The notes under the pieces are model-generated. The model saw only the letters and a list, made by a program, of their open reading frames with translations, was not told the DNA's origin and did no database searches. A program made the translations under genes and the position numbers. From BOG-908 sp963795825 (GTDB taxonomy: Bacteria; Pseudomonadota; Alphaproteobacteria; Acetobacterales; Acetobacteraceae), in the NCBI GenBank assembly GCA_963795825.1, contig CAWCIW010000001.1, forward strand, positions 310,001-374,000: DNA of 64,000 bases. The letters are read 5' to 3'. Positions 16,273 to 26,012 of the stretch are shown here, one piece after another; position 1 is the first letter of the stretch, and each line of letters opens with the position of its first letter.

Positions 16273-17229
16273 ATGAACGACACCCCCATCATCCTCGATA
16301 CCAACCGTCCGGACGTGCCCGATATCGTCGTGACCAGCGGCATCACGCCGTTCCATCTGCCGAACCGGCCGGTGCGCGGCCGCCTGGTCCGCCTTGGCGC
16401 ACTGGCGCAGGCGCTGCTCGGCCGCCACCAGAACGCCCCGGCTGTCACGCGGCTGGCCGGCGAGGCGCTGGCGCTCGCGGCCGGCCTGTCCAGCGCGCTG
16501 AAATACCGCGGCAGTTTCTCGCTGCAGGCCAAGGGCGACGGGCCGGTGCCGATGCTGCTTGCCGATTGCACGCAAGCGGGCGCGCTGCGGGGCTATGCGC
16601 GCGCCGATGCGGACCGGCTCGCCGCCTTGTTCGCCGACACGCCGGAGCCCACCGCCGCCCAGCTCCTCGGCGCCGGCTATCTCGCCTTCACCGTGGACCA
16701 GGGGAGCGACACCGAGCGCTACCAGGGCATCGTGTCCCTGGAGGGCGAGAGCCTGGCCGAGATGGCGCTGCACTACTTCCGCACCAGCGAACAACTCCAG
16801 TATGACGTGCATCTCGCCGCCGGGCAGACGCCGGAGGGCTGGCGCGCCGCGGCGCTGATCCTGGAGCGCGTGGCCGGCGAGGGCGGCGTGGATCCCGAGC
16901 TGGACACCGCGGCGCAGGACGAGGCGTGGCGCACGGCCACCACGCTGGCGGCCACGATCACCCAGGCCGAGCTGCTGGATGACGATCTGGCGCCCGACGC
17001 GCTGGTCTGGCGCCTGTTCGGCACCGAGGGGGTGGAGATAGATCTGCCGCGCGCCCTGGCCTATGGCTGCCGTTGCTCGCGCGCCAAGCTGGCCGGCATA
17101 CTCGCGAGCTTTCCGGAGACGGACCTCGACGACATGGTGGTGGACGGCGACATCGTCATGACATGCGAATTCTGTAAATACGATTTCCGCTTTCCCCGAA
17201 ACGAACTGACCAGCCAGGCGGAAGAGTGA
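16273..17229 (+). CDS. hslO: Redox-regulated chaperone Hsp33
   Basis: 318 residues. Hsp33 is a holdase switched on by oxidative unfolding. The C-terminal zinc centre is present as CRC in AYGCRCSRAKL and CEFC in VMTCEFCKYDF (CxC...CxxC). The N-terminal half contains RGRLVRLG and the GYLAFTVDQG strand typical of the folded domain. ATG 16273 is chosen because homologues begin close to this point; an earlier GTG/ATG frame is open to 16141 but lacks the family signature. Its TGA overlaps the next gene's ATG by one base. Confidence 0.93.
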   Translation: MNDTPIILDTNRPDVPDIVVTSGITPFHLPNRPVRGRLVRLGALAQALLGRHQNAPAVTRLAGEALALAAGLSSALKYRGSFSLQAKGDGPVPMLLADCTQAGALRGYARADADRLAALFADTPEPTAAQLLGAGYLAFTVDQGSDTERYQGIVSLEGESLAEMALHYFRTSEQLQYDVHLAAGQTPEGWRAAALILERVAGEGGVDPELDTAAQDEAWRTATTLAATITQAELLDDDLAPDALVWRLFGTEGVEIDLPRALAYGCRCSRAKLAGILASFPETDLDDMVVDGDIVMTCEFCKYDFRFPRNELTSQAEE

Positions 17230-18065
17230 TGACCAGACACGCAGCCCCACGAAACACCGGTGCGCCCCGGCCGCGCCGCGCGCGCCATTTCCGGCGCGGC
17301 GCCGTCGCCGTGGCGCTCGCCTGCGGCCTGCTGGCCGCCTGCACGGACAGCGCGCCCACCACCCAGGTCCTGCCGCCCCTGCAATACGGCTATCTGTCCA
17401 AGCTGCGCCTCAGCGTCGGCACCATACAGGTGGAAGACCGCAGCCTGCCGGTCAGCCCGCAGGACATCGCCAGCTCCTCGCCGGTGATCCCCGCGCAGGC
17501 CCTGCAGCAACTGGCGCGCGACCGGCTGTTCGCCGCCGGCACCCAGGGCACCGCCGATTTCGTGATTGATCAGGCCAGCATCGTACGCAGCCCGGGCGGC
17601 GGGCTGGCCGGCCGCCTCGCGGTGCATCTGAGCCTGACGGCCGACGGCGGTACGCGCACCGGTTTCGCCGAGGCGGACGTCTCGCGCCAGTATGTGCCGG
17701 GATCGGATCCGGAGAACGGCACGGCGGCGCTCTATGCGTTCACCAAGCAGATGATGGACGCGATGAACGTGGAGCTGGAGTTCCAGATACGCCGCAGCCT
17801 GGGCGCGTGGCTGGTGGCGCCTGGCGACGCGCCGGCCCCGGTGGCGGCCCAGCCGCTCGATGGGCCGAGCGCGCCTTTGGCCCCGGTGCCGCCGCCGCCG
17901 CCTTTGCCGCCGGCGGCCTCGCAGGACCAGGCGCTGACGCCGGTTCCGGCTGCGCCGGACCAGAGCGGGTATGTCGATCCGGCGGAGCCGCCGCCGCCGC
18001 AGCAGATGTCGCCGCCGCCTGGGTTCTTGCAGGCGCCTTCTTCGGCTTTGCCGCCGGCGCAGTAA
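17229..18065 (+). CDS. Predicted lipoprotein with proline-rich C terminus
   Basis: 278 residues. A basic N terminus is followed by a lipobox (LACGLLAAC), so the protein should be lipid-anchored on the periplasmic side. Residues about 30-195 form a compact domain (LQYGYLSKLRLSVGTIQVED, QQLARDRLFAAGTQG, then FTKQMMDAMNVELEFQIRRSLGAWL) that I recognise only as conserved in Acetobacteraceae, without a known function. The last 75 residues are Pro/Ala-rich and probably extended. It is translationally coupled to hslO (one-base overlap) and ends in palindromic element 8. Confidence 0.7.
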   Translation: MTRHAAPRNTGAPRPRRARHFRRGAVAVALACGLLAACTDSAPTTQVLPPLQYGYLSKLRLSVGTIQVEDRSLPVSPQDIASSSPVIPAQALQQLARDRLFAAGTQGTADFVIDQASIVRSPGGGLAGRLAVHLSLTADGGTRTGFAEADVSRQYVPGSDPENGTAALYAFTKQMMDAMNVELEFQIRRSLGAWLVAPGDAPAPVAAQPLDGPSAPLAPVPPPPPLPPAASQDQALTPVPAAPDQSGYVDPAEPPPPQQMSPPPGFLQAPSSALPPAQ

Positions 18066-18247
18066 GGCAAGGAAGCAGTCCTTTTTTGAAAAAAAGGACC
18101 AAAAAACTTTTGCGTTGCCCGTGGCATCACCGCCCGCGTCCATACGCAGGCGTTCGTGGTGGCGGATAGAAGCGGGCGACTGCGCAGCGGGGAACGCAAA
18201 AGTTTTTTGGTCCTTTTTTCAAAAAAGGACTGCTTGCCTTACTTGCT
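18064..18247. repeat. Nested palindromic element 8 between convergent genes
   Basis: The heads are TCCTTTTTTGAAAAAAAGGA and TCCTTTTTTCAAAAAAGGA. The inner arms GCGTTGCCCGTGGC/GCGGGGAACGC are atypical. The right edge provides the last codons and stop of fah (GRVSK). The element separates the rightward lipoprotein gene from leftward fah. Confidence 0.7.
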
Positions 18248-19475
18248 TACCCGCCCAGAACAAGCCCCAAACCCCACCCGATACCCATCCCCCTGCGCAT
18301 GCCCGCGCAAGATCACCGTATCCCCATCCTGCAAAAAGCTCGCCGACAACCCCGGCGCCGCCACCGCACCGTTCAGCGTGCGCTCCAGCAGGCAGCCCTG
18401 CGCGCCAGGCTCCGGCCCGCTGACCGTCCCCGACCCGAGCAGATCGCCGATCGCCAGATTGCAGCCGCCAACCGTGTGGTGGGCGATCTGCTGCGCCATC
18501 GTCCAGTACATGTGCGAAAAATTGGTCCGCGTGACCGTCACCGGCGACGCGGCCCCGGCCGGCTGCACGGCCGCCTCCAACGCGATGTCGAACCCCTGCG
18601 CGCCGGTCGGGCGCAGGTAGTCCAGCGGGGCGGGGTCCTGCGCCGGCTGGGCGATGCGGAACGGCGCCAGCGCCTCCAGCGTCACCACCCAGGGCGAGAT
18701 GCTGGTGGCGAAGTTCTTCGCGTTGAACGGCCCGAGCGGCTGCGCTTCCCAGAGCTGGATGTCGCGCGCGCTCCAGTCGTTCAACAGCACCACGCCGAAG
18801 ATATGCGCCTCCGCGTCGGCGAGGCGCACGGGCGCGCCCAGCCCCGTTGGCACGCCGATGATGGTGCCGAGCTCGAGCTCGAAATCCAGCCGCTCGCAGG
18901 GCGCCAGGACGGGGCGCGCCGAATCCGCCCGCTTGATCTGCCCGGTGGGCCGGCGCACCGGCGTGCCGCTCACCACCACGGACGAGGCCCGGCCGTGATA
19001 GCCCACCGGGATCTCCAGCCAGTTCGGGTTCAGCGCGCGCGCCGGATCGCGGAACAGCGCGCCCACGTTCTGCGCGTGGTGCCGCGACGAATAGAAATCC
19101 GTGTAGTCGCCGATCGCCACCGGCAGGTGCATCGTGGCGTCGGCCTGCGCCACCAGCAGGCGCGCCTGCGCCGCGTCGTCGGTGGCCAGCGCGCTGCCGT
19201 CCGCCAGCAGCGCCGTGAGGGTGAACCGCACATGGCGCCACCAGCCCGGGCCCTGGGCGATCAGCGCGTTCAGCGTCGGACGCCGGAAGCAGCCGGCCTC
19301 GTCCGGCAGCAGCGGCGCCGAGCTGGGCCAGGTCGACGATCCTGTCGCCGATGGCCACGCCCACGCGTGGTGCGGAGTCCGCCAGGGTGGAGAACACGCC
19401 GAACGGCAGGTTCTGCAGCGGGAAGTCGCACTCAGGGTCGCGGGCGCTGGGCAGCCAGCTTCTTTGCAGGTTCAT
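18239..19475 (-). pseudogene. fahA: Fumarylacetoacetase, one frame break near the N terminus
   Basis: FAH splits fumarylacetoacetate into fumarate and acetoacetate, the last step of tyrosine catabolism. The N-terminal domain (MNLQRSWLPSARDPECDFPLQNLPFG...) reads to IVDLAQLGA and then shifts frame near 19320. The long C-terminal domain contains the metal and catalytic residues in YTDFYSSRHHAQNVG, RLDFELELG, LLNDWSARDIQLWE and GGCNLAIGDLLGSGTVSGP. The total length (1237 bases) is one base over a multiple of three, so one inserted base explains the break. Expected product about 412 residues, as usual for the family. It is divergent from the UDP-xylose synthase gene. Confidence 0.85.
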
Positions 19476-19606
19476 GTCTCGGGTCACCTCAGTGTCGGCG
19501 GCCATTTGCACCGATCGGGAGCGGTCTGGACAGGCGGCCACGCTTGCCTTTCGCACCCCGTCCGCGTTTTCTGGCGCCCTGACGCCTGAAAGGTGCCCCC
19601 CTGGCC

Positions 19607-20578
<972 letters not shown>

Positions 20579-20581
<3 letters not shown>

Positions 20582-20766
20582 GTAAGAAAGCAGTCCTTTT
20601 TCGAGAAAAAGGACCAAAAAGCTTTTGCTCCGACGCCTGCACGACGATCTGGCTCTCTATGCAAGCGCATTGGCTTGCATAGAGAGTGTTGGCCGTGGTG
20701 CAGGCGTCATAGCAAAAGCTTTTTGGTCCTTTTTCTCGAAAAAGGACGACTTGTTTACTTGCTCTC
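20579..20766. repeat. Nested palindromic element 9 (long form, best central palindrome)
   Basis: GGA-type heads on both sides, arms CCGACGCCTGCA and TGCAGGCGTCAT. The centre is itself an inverted repeat, CTCTCTATGCAAG-CGCATTGG-CTTGCATAGAGAG. It lies between convergent uxs and the 60-residue gene, and its right edge gives the latter's final codons (KESK) and stop. Confidence 0.8.
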
Positions 20767-20937
20767 CTTAACCACCGCGTCAGCCGCCGCCTTGTCCAGA
20801 GCGCGCGCCTCGTCGATCAGGAACTTGCCCTCGTCCTTATTGCCATGCTGCAGCTCCTCCACGCCCTCCGTGGCCAGGTTGCGCGCCTCTTCGGCACGGT
20901 CGGGCAGATGCACCTCATGCGGCTTCGTGTCGTCCAT
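20755..20937 (-). CDS. Small hydrophilic helical protein of unknown function
   Basis: 60 residues, MDDTKPHEVHLPDRAEEARN..., rich in Ala, Glu, Lys and Asp and predicted helical. The start is fixed by AGGAG eight bases before the ATG; a longer open frame runs to 21153 but overlaps the upstream region of the next gene. No domain is recognised. The C terminus (ADAVVKESK) runs into palindromic element 9. It is divergent from the inositol-phosphate synthase gene. Confidence 0.55.
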   Translation of the reverse strand: MDDTKPHEVHLPDRAEEARNLATEGVEELQHGNKDEGKFLIDEARALDKAAADAVVKESK

Positions 20938-21104
20938 CGCGATCGCTCCTTGGTCAGATTGACCCGCCTTCAACAAGCGGCCGGCGCCCCCGGTTCCGGC
21001 GCTCGCGGTCTCGTGGTTGGCCAGCAACTTCTTACCTTGCGAAATCGTTCCACCATCCACCCGATGATACGGGCGGGTGCAGCAACAGGTTGGGTTCCTT
21101 AGCA

Positions 21105-22175
21105 TTGTCCAAGATACGCGTGGCGCTTGTCGGAGTCGGTAACTGCGCGTCATCCCTGGTTCAGGGCATCACCTTCTACGCCGGTGCGAACCCCGCCGAT
21201 CGCGTGCCCGGCCTGATGAACGTGACGCTCGGCGGCTACCACGTGGCCGATATCGCGATCGTCGCCGCCTTCGACATCTCGGACGCCAAGGTGGGCCAGG
21301 ACGTGGCCGCCGCGATACTGGCCGCGCCGAACAATACCCGCCTGTTCGCGAAGGTGGCCGATACCGGCGTGCTGGTGCAGCGCGGCCCCACGCTGGACGG
21401 GCTCGGCCGCTACGTGCGCGAGGTGGTTCATGAGAGCACCGCCGAACCCGTAGATGTGGCGGCCGCTTTGCGCCACTCCGGCGCCGAGATCGTGGTCTCC
21501 TACCTGCCGGTGGGCGCCGAGCGGGCCACGCATTTCTACGCCGAGCAGGCGCTCGCAGCCGGGTGCGGTTTCGTCAATTGCGTGCCCGTGTTCATCGCGT
21601 CCGACCCCGCCTGGTGCGCGCGTTTCGAGAGCGCCGGCCTGCCGATACTCGGCGACGACATCAAGAGCCAGGTGGGTGCCACCATCATCCACCGGGTGCT
21701 GGCCAATCTGTTCCGCGAGCGCGGCGTGCGCGTGGACCGCACCTACCAGCTCAATTTCGGCGGCAACACCGATTTCATGAACATGCTTGAGCGCGAGAGG
21801 CTGGAATCGAAGAAGCTGTCGAAAACCCGCGCGGTGACGAGCCAGTTGGCCGAGCATCTTTCCGATCACGACGCCCATGTGGGCCCCAGCGACTACGTGC
21901 CCTGGCTGGAGGATCGCAAATGGTGCCACATACGTATCGAGGGCACCACGTTCGGCGACACGCCGCTCAACGTCGAGCTGAAACTGGAGGTTTGGGACTC
22001 GCCGAATTCTGCGGGTGTGGTGATCGACGCCATACGCTGCGTGAAGCTGGCTTTGGACCGTAAGATCGGGGGCGCACTGGTGGGGCCTTCGAGTTATTTC
22101 ATGAAGTCGCCGCCTTTGCAGTTCGACGATCATGAGGCTCGGTTGCGTACCGAGGCTTTTGTGGAAGGGAAGTAA
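21105..22175 (+). CDS. ino1: Inositol-3-phosphate synthase
   Basis: About 356 residues. The enzyme turns glucose 6-phosphate into myo-inositol 3-phosphate using NAD. The N-terminal motif VALVGVGNCASSLVQG is the NAD-binding loop of the actinobacterial/alphaproteobacterial type, and LNFGGNTDFMNMLERERLESKKLSKT with the following DYVPWLEDRKWCHIRIEG is the conserved catalytic region. No ATG is available; TTG at 21105 (MSKIRVALVG) has AGGTTGGG upstream, TTG at 21090 is an alternative. The stop lies at the start of palindromic element 10. Inositol products may feed phospholipid or compatible-solute synthesis. Confidence 0.88.
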   Translation: MSKIRVALVGVGNCASSLVQGITFYAGANPADRVPGLMNVTLGGYHVADIAIVAAFDISDAKVGQDVAAAILAAPNNTRLFAKVADTGVLVQRGPTLDGLGRYVREVVHESTAEPVDVAAALRHSGAEIVVSYLPVGAERATHFYAEQALAAGCGFVNCVPVFIASDPAWCARFESAGLPILGDDIKSQVGATIIHRVLANLFRERGVRVDRTYQLNFGGNTDFMNMLERERLESKKLSKTRAVTSQLAEHLSDHDAHVGPSDYVPWLEDRKWCHIRIEGTTFGDTPLNVELKLEVWDSPNSAGVVIDAIRCVKLALDRKIGGALVGPSSYFMKSPPLQFDDHEARLRTEAFVEGK

Positions 22176-22230
22176 GGTCTTCTTTTCTGAAGAAAAGAAG
22201 CAAAAGACTTTTGGGGGGTGCTGTCGCGCC
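22172..22230 (+). repeat. Nested palindromic element 10 (left half)
   Basis: Head CTTCTTTTCTGAAGAAAAGAAG directly behind the ino1 stop, then CAAAAGACTTTTGG and the variant arm GGTGCTGTCGCG also seen in element 6. No right half. Confidence 0.65.
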
Positions 22231-22267
22231 GTGTTGGTGATGGTCGTTCGAGCAGGGGAGAGCTACG

Positions 22268-22867
22268 CTGGCGGATACGCAGTTTTATCTGGTTCGGCAT
22301 GCGCGCACGGATGCCGTTGGCAACACCCTGTCTGGCCGCAGCGCCGCGCCGCTTAACGCGCTTGGTCTGGTGGAAGCATCGCTGCTATCGCGCCGCTTCG
22401 AGGGAACAGCCGTGCATGCGATCTATGCCAGCCCACAGCACCGCACTTTGCAAACAGCCCACGCGATCGGCGACATACTGCACCTGGAGGTGCATGCGGA
22501 AGCAGCGCTCGACGAAGTGGATTTCGGCTCCTGGACCGGCCAGTCTTTCGTCGCACTCGACGGAAGCCCCGACTGGACGCGCTGGAACACCCACCGCAGC
22601 CTGGCGCCCGCCCCTGGCTGCGAGACCATGCTGCAGGCCCAGGCCCGCGCGGCCGCTCTCCTGCCGCGTCTGCACGCACGTCAGCCAGGCGGCAGCTTCG
22701 TGCTCGTCAGCCACGCCGATATCCTGAAATCCCTGCTCGCCTTCGCGCTCGGCCTGCCGATCGACATGATGCAGCGGCTTGAAATCGCGCCGGCCTCGCG
22801 CAGCCTGCTCATCCTGAACGACGCCGGTGTGCGCGTGGAGTTCGTGAACCACCGGCCGGAGGCCTAG
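22268..22867 (+). CDS. Histidine phosphatase family protein (phosphoglycerate-mutase-like), unusual CTG start
   Basis: 199 residues. The catalytic motif LVRHARTD holds the phosphohistidine; later come the second Arg in YASPQHRTLQTA, the acid E in LDEVDFGSWTG and the second His in LVSHADILKSL. This is a complete set for a phosphatase of the CobC/GpmB type; the substrate is unknown. No ATG, GTG or TTG precedes the catalytic motif in frame back to a TGA. The only plausible start is CTG at 22268, seven bases after a strong GGGGAG site. The alternative ATG at 22370-based frame would remove the active site. Confidence 0.8.
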   Translation: MADTQFYLVRHARTDAVGNTLSGRSAAPLNALGLVEASLLSRRFEGTAVHAIYASPQHRTLQTAHAIGDILHLEVHAEAALDEVDFGSWTGQSFVALDGSPDWTRWNTHRSLAPAPGCETMLQAQARAAALLPRLHARQPGGSFVLVSHADILKSLLAFALGLPIDMMQRLEIAPASRSLLILNDAGVRVEFVNHRPEA

Positions 22868-22930
22868 TCTGTACCGCATCTCCGTCGCGCGGCCGGTATC
22901 ACTGTGCTGCAGAGAAGCTGACTCATCGGC

Positions 22931-23124
22931 AGCAAGGAAGAAAGGCCTTCTTTTTCGAGAAAAAGAAGCAAAAAGCTTTTGTTATGACGCCTGCACGATG
23001 ATCTGGCTATCATTGCAGCCGCATTGACTTGCAATACGGGAGCAGGCCTCAATGCAGGCGTCATAGCAAAAGCTTTTTGGTCCTTTTTCTCGAAAAAGGA
23101 CTACTTTCTTCCTTGCTGCCGATT
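22931..23124. repeat. Nested palindromic element 11 (long form)
   Basis: Left head of GAAG type, right head of GGA type, arms TGACGCCTGCA and TGCAGGCGTCA. The centre CAGCCGCATTGACTTGCAATACGG is the reverse complement of the centre of element 1 with few changes. Confidence 0.8.
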
Positions 23125-23157
23125 GGTTCGATCTAAAGGCGCGTAGGTACAAGCAAA

Positions 23158-23781
23158 ATGCCTGAACACGAAGAATACCCGCAGCTTCTAGCGACCCACA
23201 TGCACGACGCCCGGCTGTTCGCCGACAGGAGCGACATGCTCCTCGCACTCTGCCAGAAAGGCGGCACGATAGGGGAAGTGGGCGTGGGCCTCGGGCATTT
23301 CTCCAGCTTTGTGCTGCCATATTTGCAGCCGGACCGTTTCCTGGCGATCGACTTGTTCGACTTGCACACGAAACCGAACATCTGGGGAAGGACCGCGCAG
23401 CAGGTGTTCGGCGATCGCACGCACCGGGCGTTTTTCGAAGACATGTTCGCCGCCCATGCGAGCCGGATGACCGTGCTGGAAGGCCAGAGCGCCGAAGCCC
23501 TAGGCAAATGCGCCGACCTGTCCATCGACGTGCTCTATGTCGATGCAGATCACAGCTATGCCGGCGTGCAGCGCGATATCGTGGCAGCCCTGCCGAAGAT
23601 GAAGCCGGATGGCCTGCTGGTGTTCAACGATTACGTTCTGCAGGCGCATATCGGCAATGAGCCGTTCGGCGTTGTACGCGCGGTGAACGAACTCGTGCTC
23701 GCATCGGACTGGCGCGTCGTCGGCTTCTCGCTCCAGCGCCACATGTATTGCGATATCGCGCTGCGCCGGCTCGCTCCGTAG
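23158..23781 (+). CDS. Class I SAM-dependent methyltransferase (Methyltransf_24 type)
   Basis: 207 residues. The cofactor-binding glycine motif is GEVGVGLGHFSSFV, the acidic residue after strand 2 is FLAIDLFD, and VDADHSYAGVQRDIVAALPKMKPDGLLVFNDY is the characteristic post-motif region of this family. Substrates vary widely (polysaccharide, lipopolysaccharide or small molecules) and cannot be told here. It stands alone, with palindromic element 11 upstream and a 220-base empty gap downstream. Confidence 0.8.
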   Translation: MPEHEEYPQLLATHMHDARLFADRSDMLLALCQKGGTIGEVGVGLGHFSSFVLPYLQPDRFLAIDLFDLHTKPNIWGRTAQQVFGDRTHRAFFEDMFAAHASRMTVLEGQSAEALGKCADLSIDVLYVDADHSYAGVQRDIVAALPKMKPDGLLVFNDYVLQAHIGNEPFGVVRAVNELVLASDWRVVGFSLQRHMYCDIALRRLAP

Positions 23782-24001
23782 CCGCCGGCAATCCGCGCTG
23801 TCGGAAGTGCGGCATCTACCGCGTAACGATCGGCCGCCACCTGGCTCATCCTGCCGCGCTCCGCGGTCTACGCCGCCTGGGACTACGATTTATGACACGC
23901 AAGCGTGGCAGGCGCGGCCGCAGCAGCCGCTCCCAAAAAACGCGAAGCCAGAGCAGGAGATTTCAAGATCACGCGGCGGCCTGGCAGGCCAGACGAGCCC
24001 C

Positions 24002-25258
24002 TCAGGACCCGTAGCGCGCCACCGACAGATCCTCGAACGCGATATTCGGCCGCACCCCGCTCATCAGATCCGCAAGCAGCGCGCCGGACCCGCAGGACAT
24101 CGTCCAGCCCAGCGTTCCATGCCCCGTGTTCAGCCACAGATTCGCGATTTTCGTAGGCCCGATCACCGGTGGGCCGTCCGGCGTCATCGGCCGCAACCCG
24201 GTCCAGAACTTCGCCTGGCGCACGTCGCCGCCATGCGGGAACAGATCCGTCACCGAATGCACCAGCGTCCGGCGGCGCGGCTCGCGCAGCGTGTTGCTGA
24301 ACCCCGCAAGCTCCGCCGTGCCGCCCACGCGTATGCGGTCGCCCAGCCGGGTGATCGCCACCTTGAACGTCTCGTCCATCACCGTGCTCACCGGCGCTTC
24401 CGCCGCATTCGCCACCGGCATGGTGATCGAATAGCCCTTCACCGGATAAACCGGCAGCTTGATGCCCGCTGCGCGCAGCAGCGCCGGTGCGTAACTTCCG
24501 AGCGCCACAACATAACTATCCGCGGTGAGCAATCCCGCATCGGTCACCACGCCGGAAATGCGGCCGCCATCCACCACGAGTTTTTCGATAGCCACGCCGT
24601 AGCGGAACACCACGCCGGCCGCTTCCGCCAGGGCCGCCAGGCGCTGCGTGAAAATATGCGCGTCGCCTGTCTCGTCGCCGGGCAAGCTGAGTCCGCCTAC
24701 GAACTTTCCCTGCACGCCGGCCAGCGCCGGCTCATGGCGCACGCAGGCGGCGCGGTCCAAAATCGTGTAGGGCACGCCCAGCCGGTCCAGCACTGTGGTG
24801 TCGTCGCCCACGTGATCCGCCTGCTTTTGCGTGCGGAACAATTGCAGCAGGCCGCGCTGGCCGTCATCGTATGAAATGCCGGTCATCGCGCGCAGATCAC
24901 GCAACTTGTCGCGGCTGTATTCCGCCAGTCGCACCATGCTGGCCTTGTTGCGCGCATAGGCCTCGGCATTGCAGTTGCCCAGGAACCGCGTCACCCAGTC
25001 CAGCAGCGCGCGGTCCGGCACCGGCCAGAATACCAGCGGCCGGTGCCGCATCATCATCCACAGGATCGCTTTACGCGGCGTATCGGGCGCCGCCCACGGT
25101 GCGGACATGCCGGGCGACACCTGGCCCGCATTGGCAAAACTCGTCTCCAGGCCGGCCGCCTTCTGGCGGTCGATCACGGTTACTTCGTGGCCAGCCTGCG
25201 CGAGATACCACGCGCTGGTCACGCCGATTACGCCGCTGCCTAGGATCAGGATTTTCAC
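24002..25258 (-). CDS. dadA: D-amino acid dehydrogenase small subunit
   Basis: 418 residues. FAD-binding Rossmann motif LGSGVIGVTSAWYLA at the N terminus, typical DadA segments GLETSFANAGQVSPGMSAPWAAP, LFRTQKQADHV and PVKGYSITMPV, and C-terminal FAD motif LNTGHGTLGWTMSCGSG. The enzyme oxidatively deaminates D-amino acids, chiefly D-alanine, at the inner face of the membrane and passes electrons to quinone. Length is normal. No alanine racemase gene adjoins it. Palindromic element 12 lies just upstream of its start. Confidence 0.92.
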   Translation of the reverse strand: MKILILGSGVIGVTSAWYLAQAGHEVTVIDRQKAAGLETSFANAGQVSPGMSAPWAAPDTPRKAILWMMMRHRPLVFWPVPDRALLDWVTRFLGNCNAEAYARNKASMVRLAEYSRDKLRDLRAMTGISYDDGQRGLLQLFRTQKQADHVGDDTTVLDRLGVPYTILDRAACVRHEPALAGVQGKFVGGLSLPGDETGDAHIFTQRLAALAEAAGVVFRYGVAIEKLVVDGGRISGVVTDAGLLTADSYVVALGSYAPALLRAAGIKLPVYPVKGYSITMPVANAAEAPVSTVMDETFKVAITRLGDRIRVGGTAELAGFSNTLREPRRRTLVHSVTDLFPHGGDVRQAKFWTGLRPMTPDGPPVIGPTKIANLWLNTGHGTLGWTMSCGSGALLADLMSGVRPNIAFEDLSVARYGS

Positions 25259-25261
25259 GGA

Positions 25262-25402
25262 GACATCCTAAGAAAGTAAGCAGTTCTTTTTCGAGAAAAA
25301 GAACCAAAAAGCTTTTGCTCCCTGTCGGCGAACGTTTCAACGCTCCCCGACAGGGACCAAAAGTCTTTTGCTTCTTTTCTTCAGAAAAGAAGGCCTTCCT
25401 AC
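25262..25402. repeat. Nested palindromic element 12 (short form) with compensated head
   Basis: Left head GTTCTTTTTCGAGAAAAAGAAC shows a paired change (C to T with G to A) compared with other copies. Inner arms CCCTGTCGGCG and CCCCGACAGGG, right head CTTCTTTTCTTCAGAAAAGAAG. It separates ndk (whose stop it abuts) from dadA, both read leftward. Confidence 0.8.
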
Positions 25403-25821
25403 CCTACGATCTCTTCCGGCTTGAAGAAGAATGCGATTTCCTGGGCCGCATTCTCCGCGCTGTCGCTGCCATGCACCGAATTCGCCTCGATATCCTCGGC
25501 AAACTCTTTGCGTATCGTGCCCGGCTCGGCATTCGCCGGGTTTGTGGCGCCCATGATCTTGCGGTTCGCGGCTACCGCGTCCTCGCCTTCCAGAACCTGG
25601 AGCACCACCGGGCCGCTGGTCATGAACGTCACCAGGCCGCCGAAGAACGGCCGCGCGCGGTGAACGCCGTAGAATTCCTCGGCCTGCTCCTTGGTCAGGT
25701 GCACGCGGCGCTGGGCCACGATGCGCAGCCCGGCCTCCTCGAACTTGGCGTTGATCTTGCCGGTCAGGTTGCGCCGCGTGGCATCCGGCTTGATGATGGA
25801 AAACGTGCGCTCGATGGCCAT
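25399..25821 (-). CDS. ndk: Nucleoside diphosphate kinase
   Basis: 140 residues, normal length. It transfers the gamma phosphate of ATP to nucleoside diphosphates through a phosphohistidine. The catalytic histidine is in ANSVHGSDSAENA; the N terminus ERTFSIIKPDATRRNLTG and the mid block RPFFGGLVTFMTSGPVV are classic. ATG 25821 is chosen since it gives the family N terminus; the frame is open further up but into the carboxylesterase promoter region. It is divergent from the carboxylesterase gene. Confidence 0.96.
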   Translation of the reverse strand: MAIERTFSIIKPDATRRNLTGKINAKFEEAGLRIVAQRRVHLTKEQAEEFYGVHRARPFFGGLVTFMTSGPVVLQVLEGEDAVAANRKIMGATNPANAEPGTIRKEFAEDIEANSVHGSDSAENAAQEIAFFFKPEEIVG

Positions 25822-26012
25822 GGGGGCGTCCTCAACTATTGCCCGCGCCATACCGGCTCGCCCTCCGCAAGGCAAGGTTGGCCGCCGCGCGCGCTGCCAC
25901 GAAAAGCTTACCGGCCGGGCCATTCCCATTGCCGAGCCGCGGCGGCTAAATTCGTGGCGCGCGCAATCGCACCGGCTTAACGGGGCGAGGCGGCGCAAGG
26001 GAAGAGACATTC

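Noticed and set aside
23748..24874. Long open frame on the plus strand opposite dadA
   Set aside because: It is an antisense shadow of dadA; the encoded protein is Arg/His/Gln-rich with no domain and poor codon bias.
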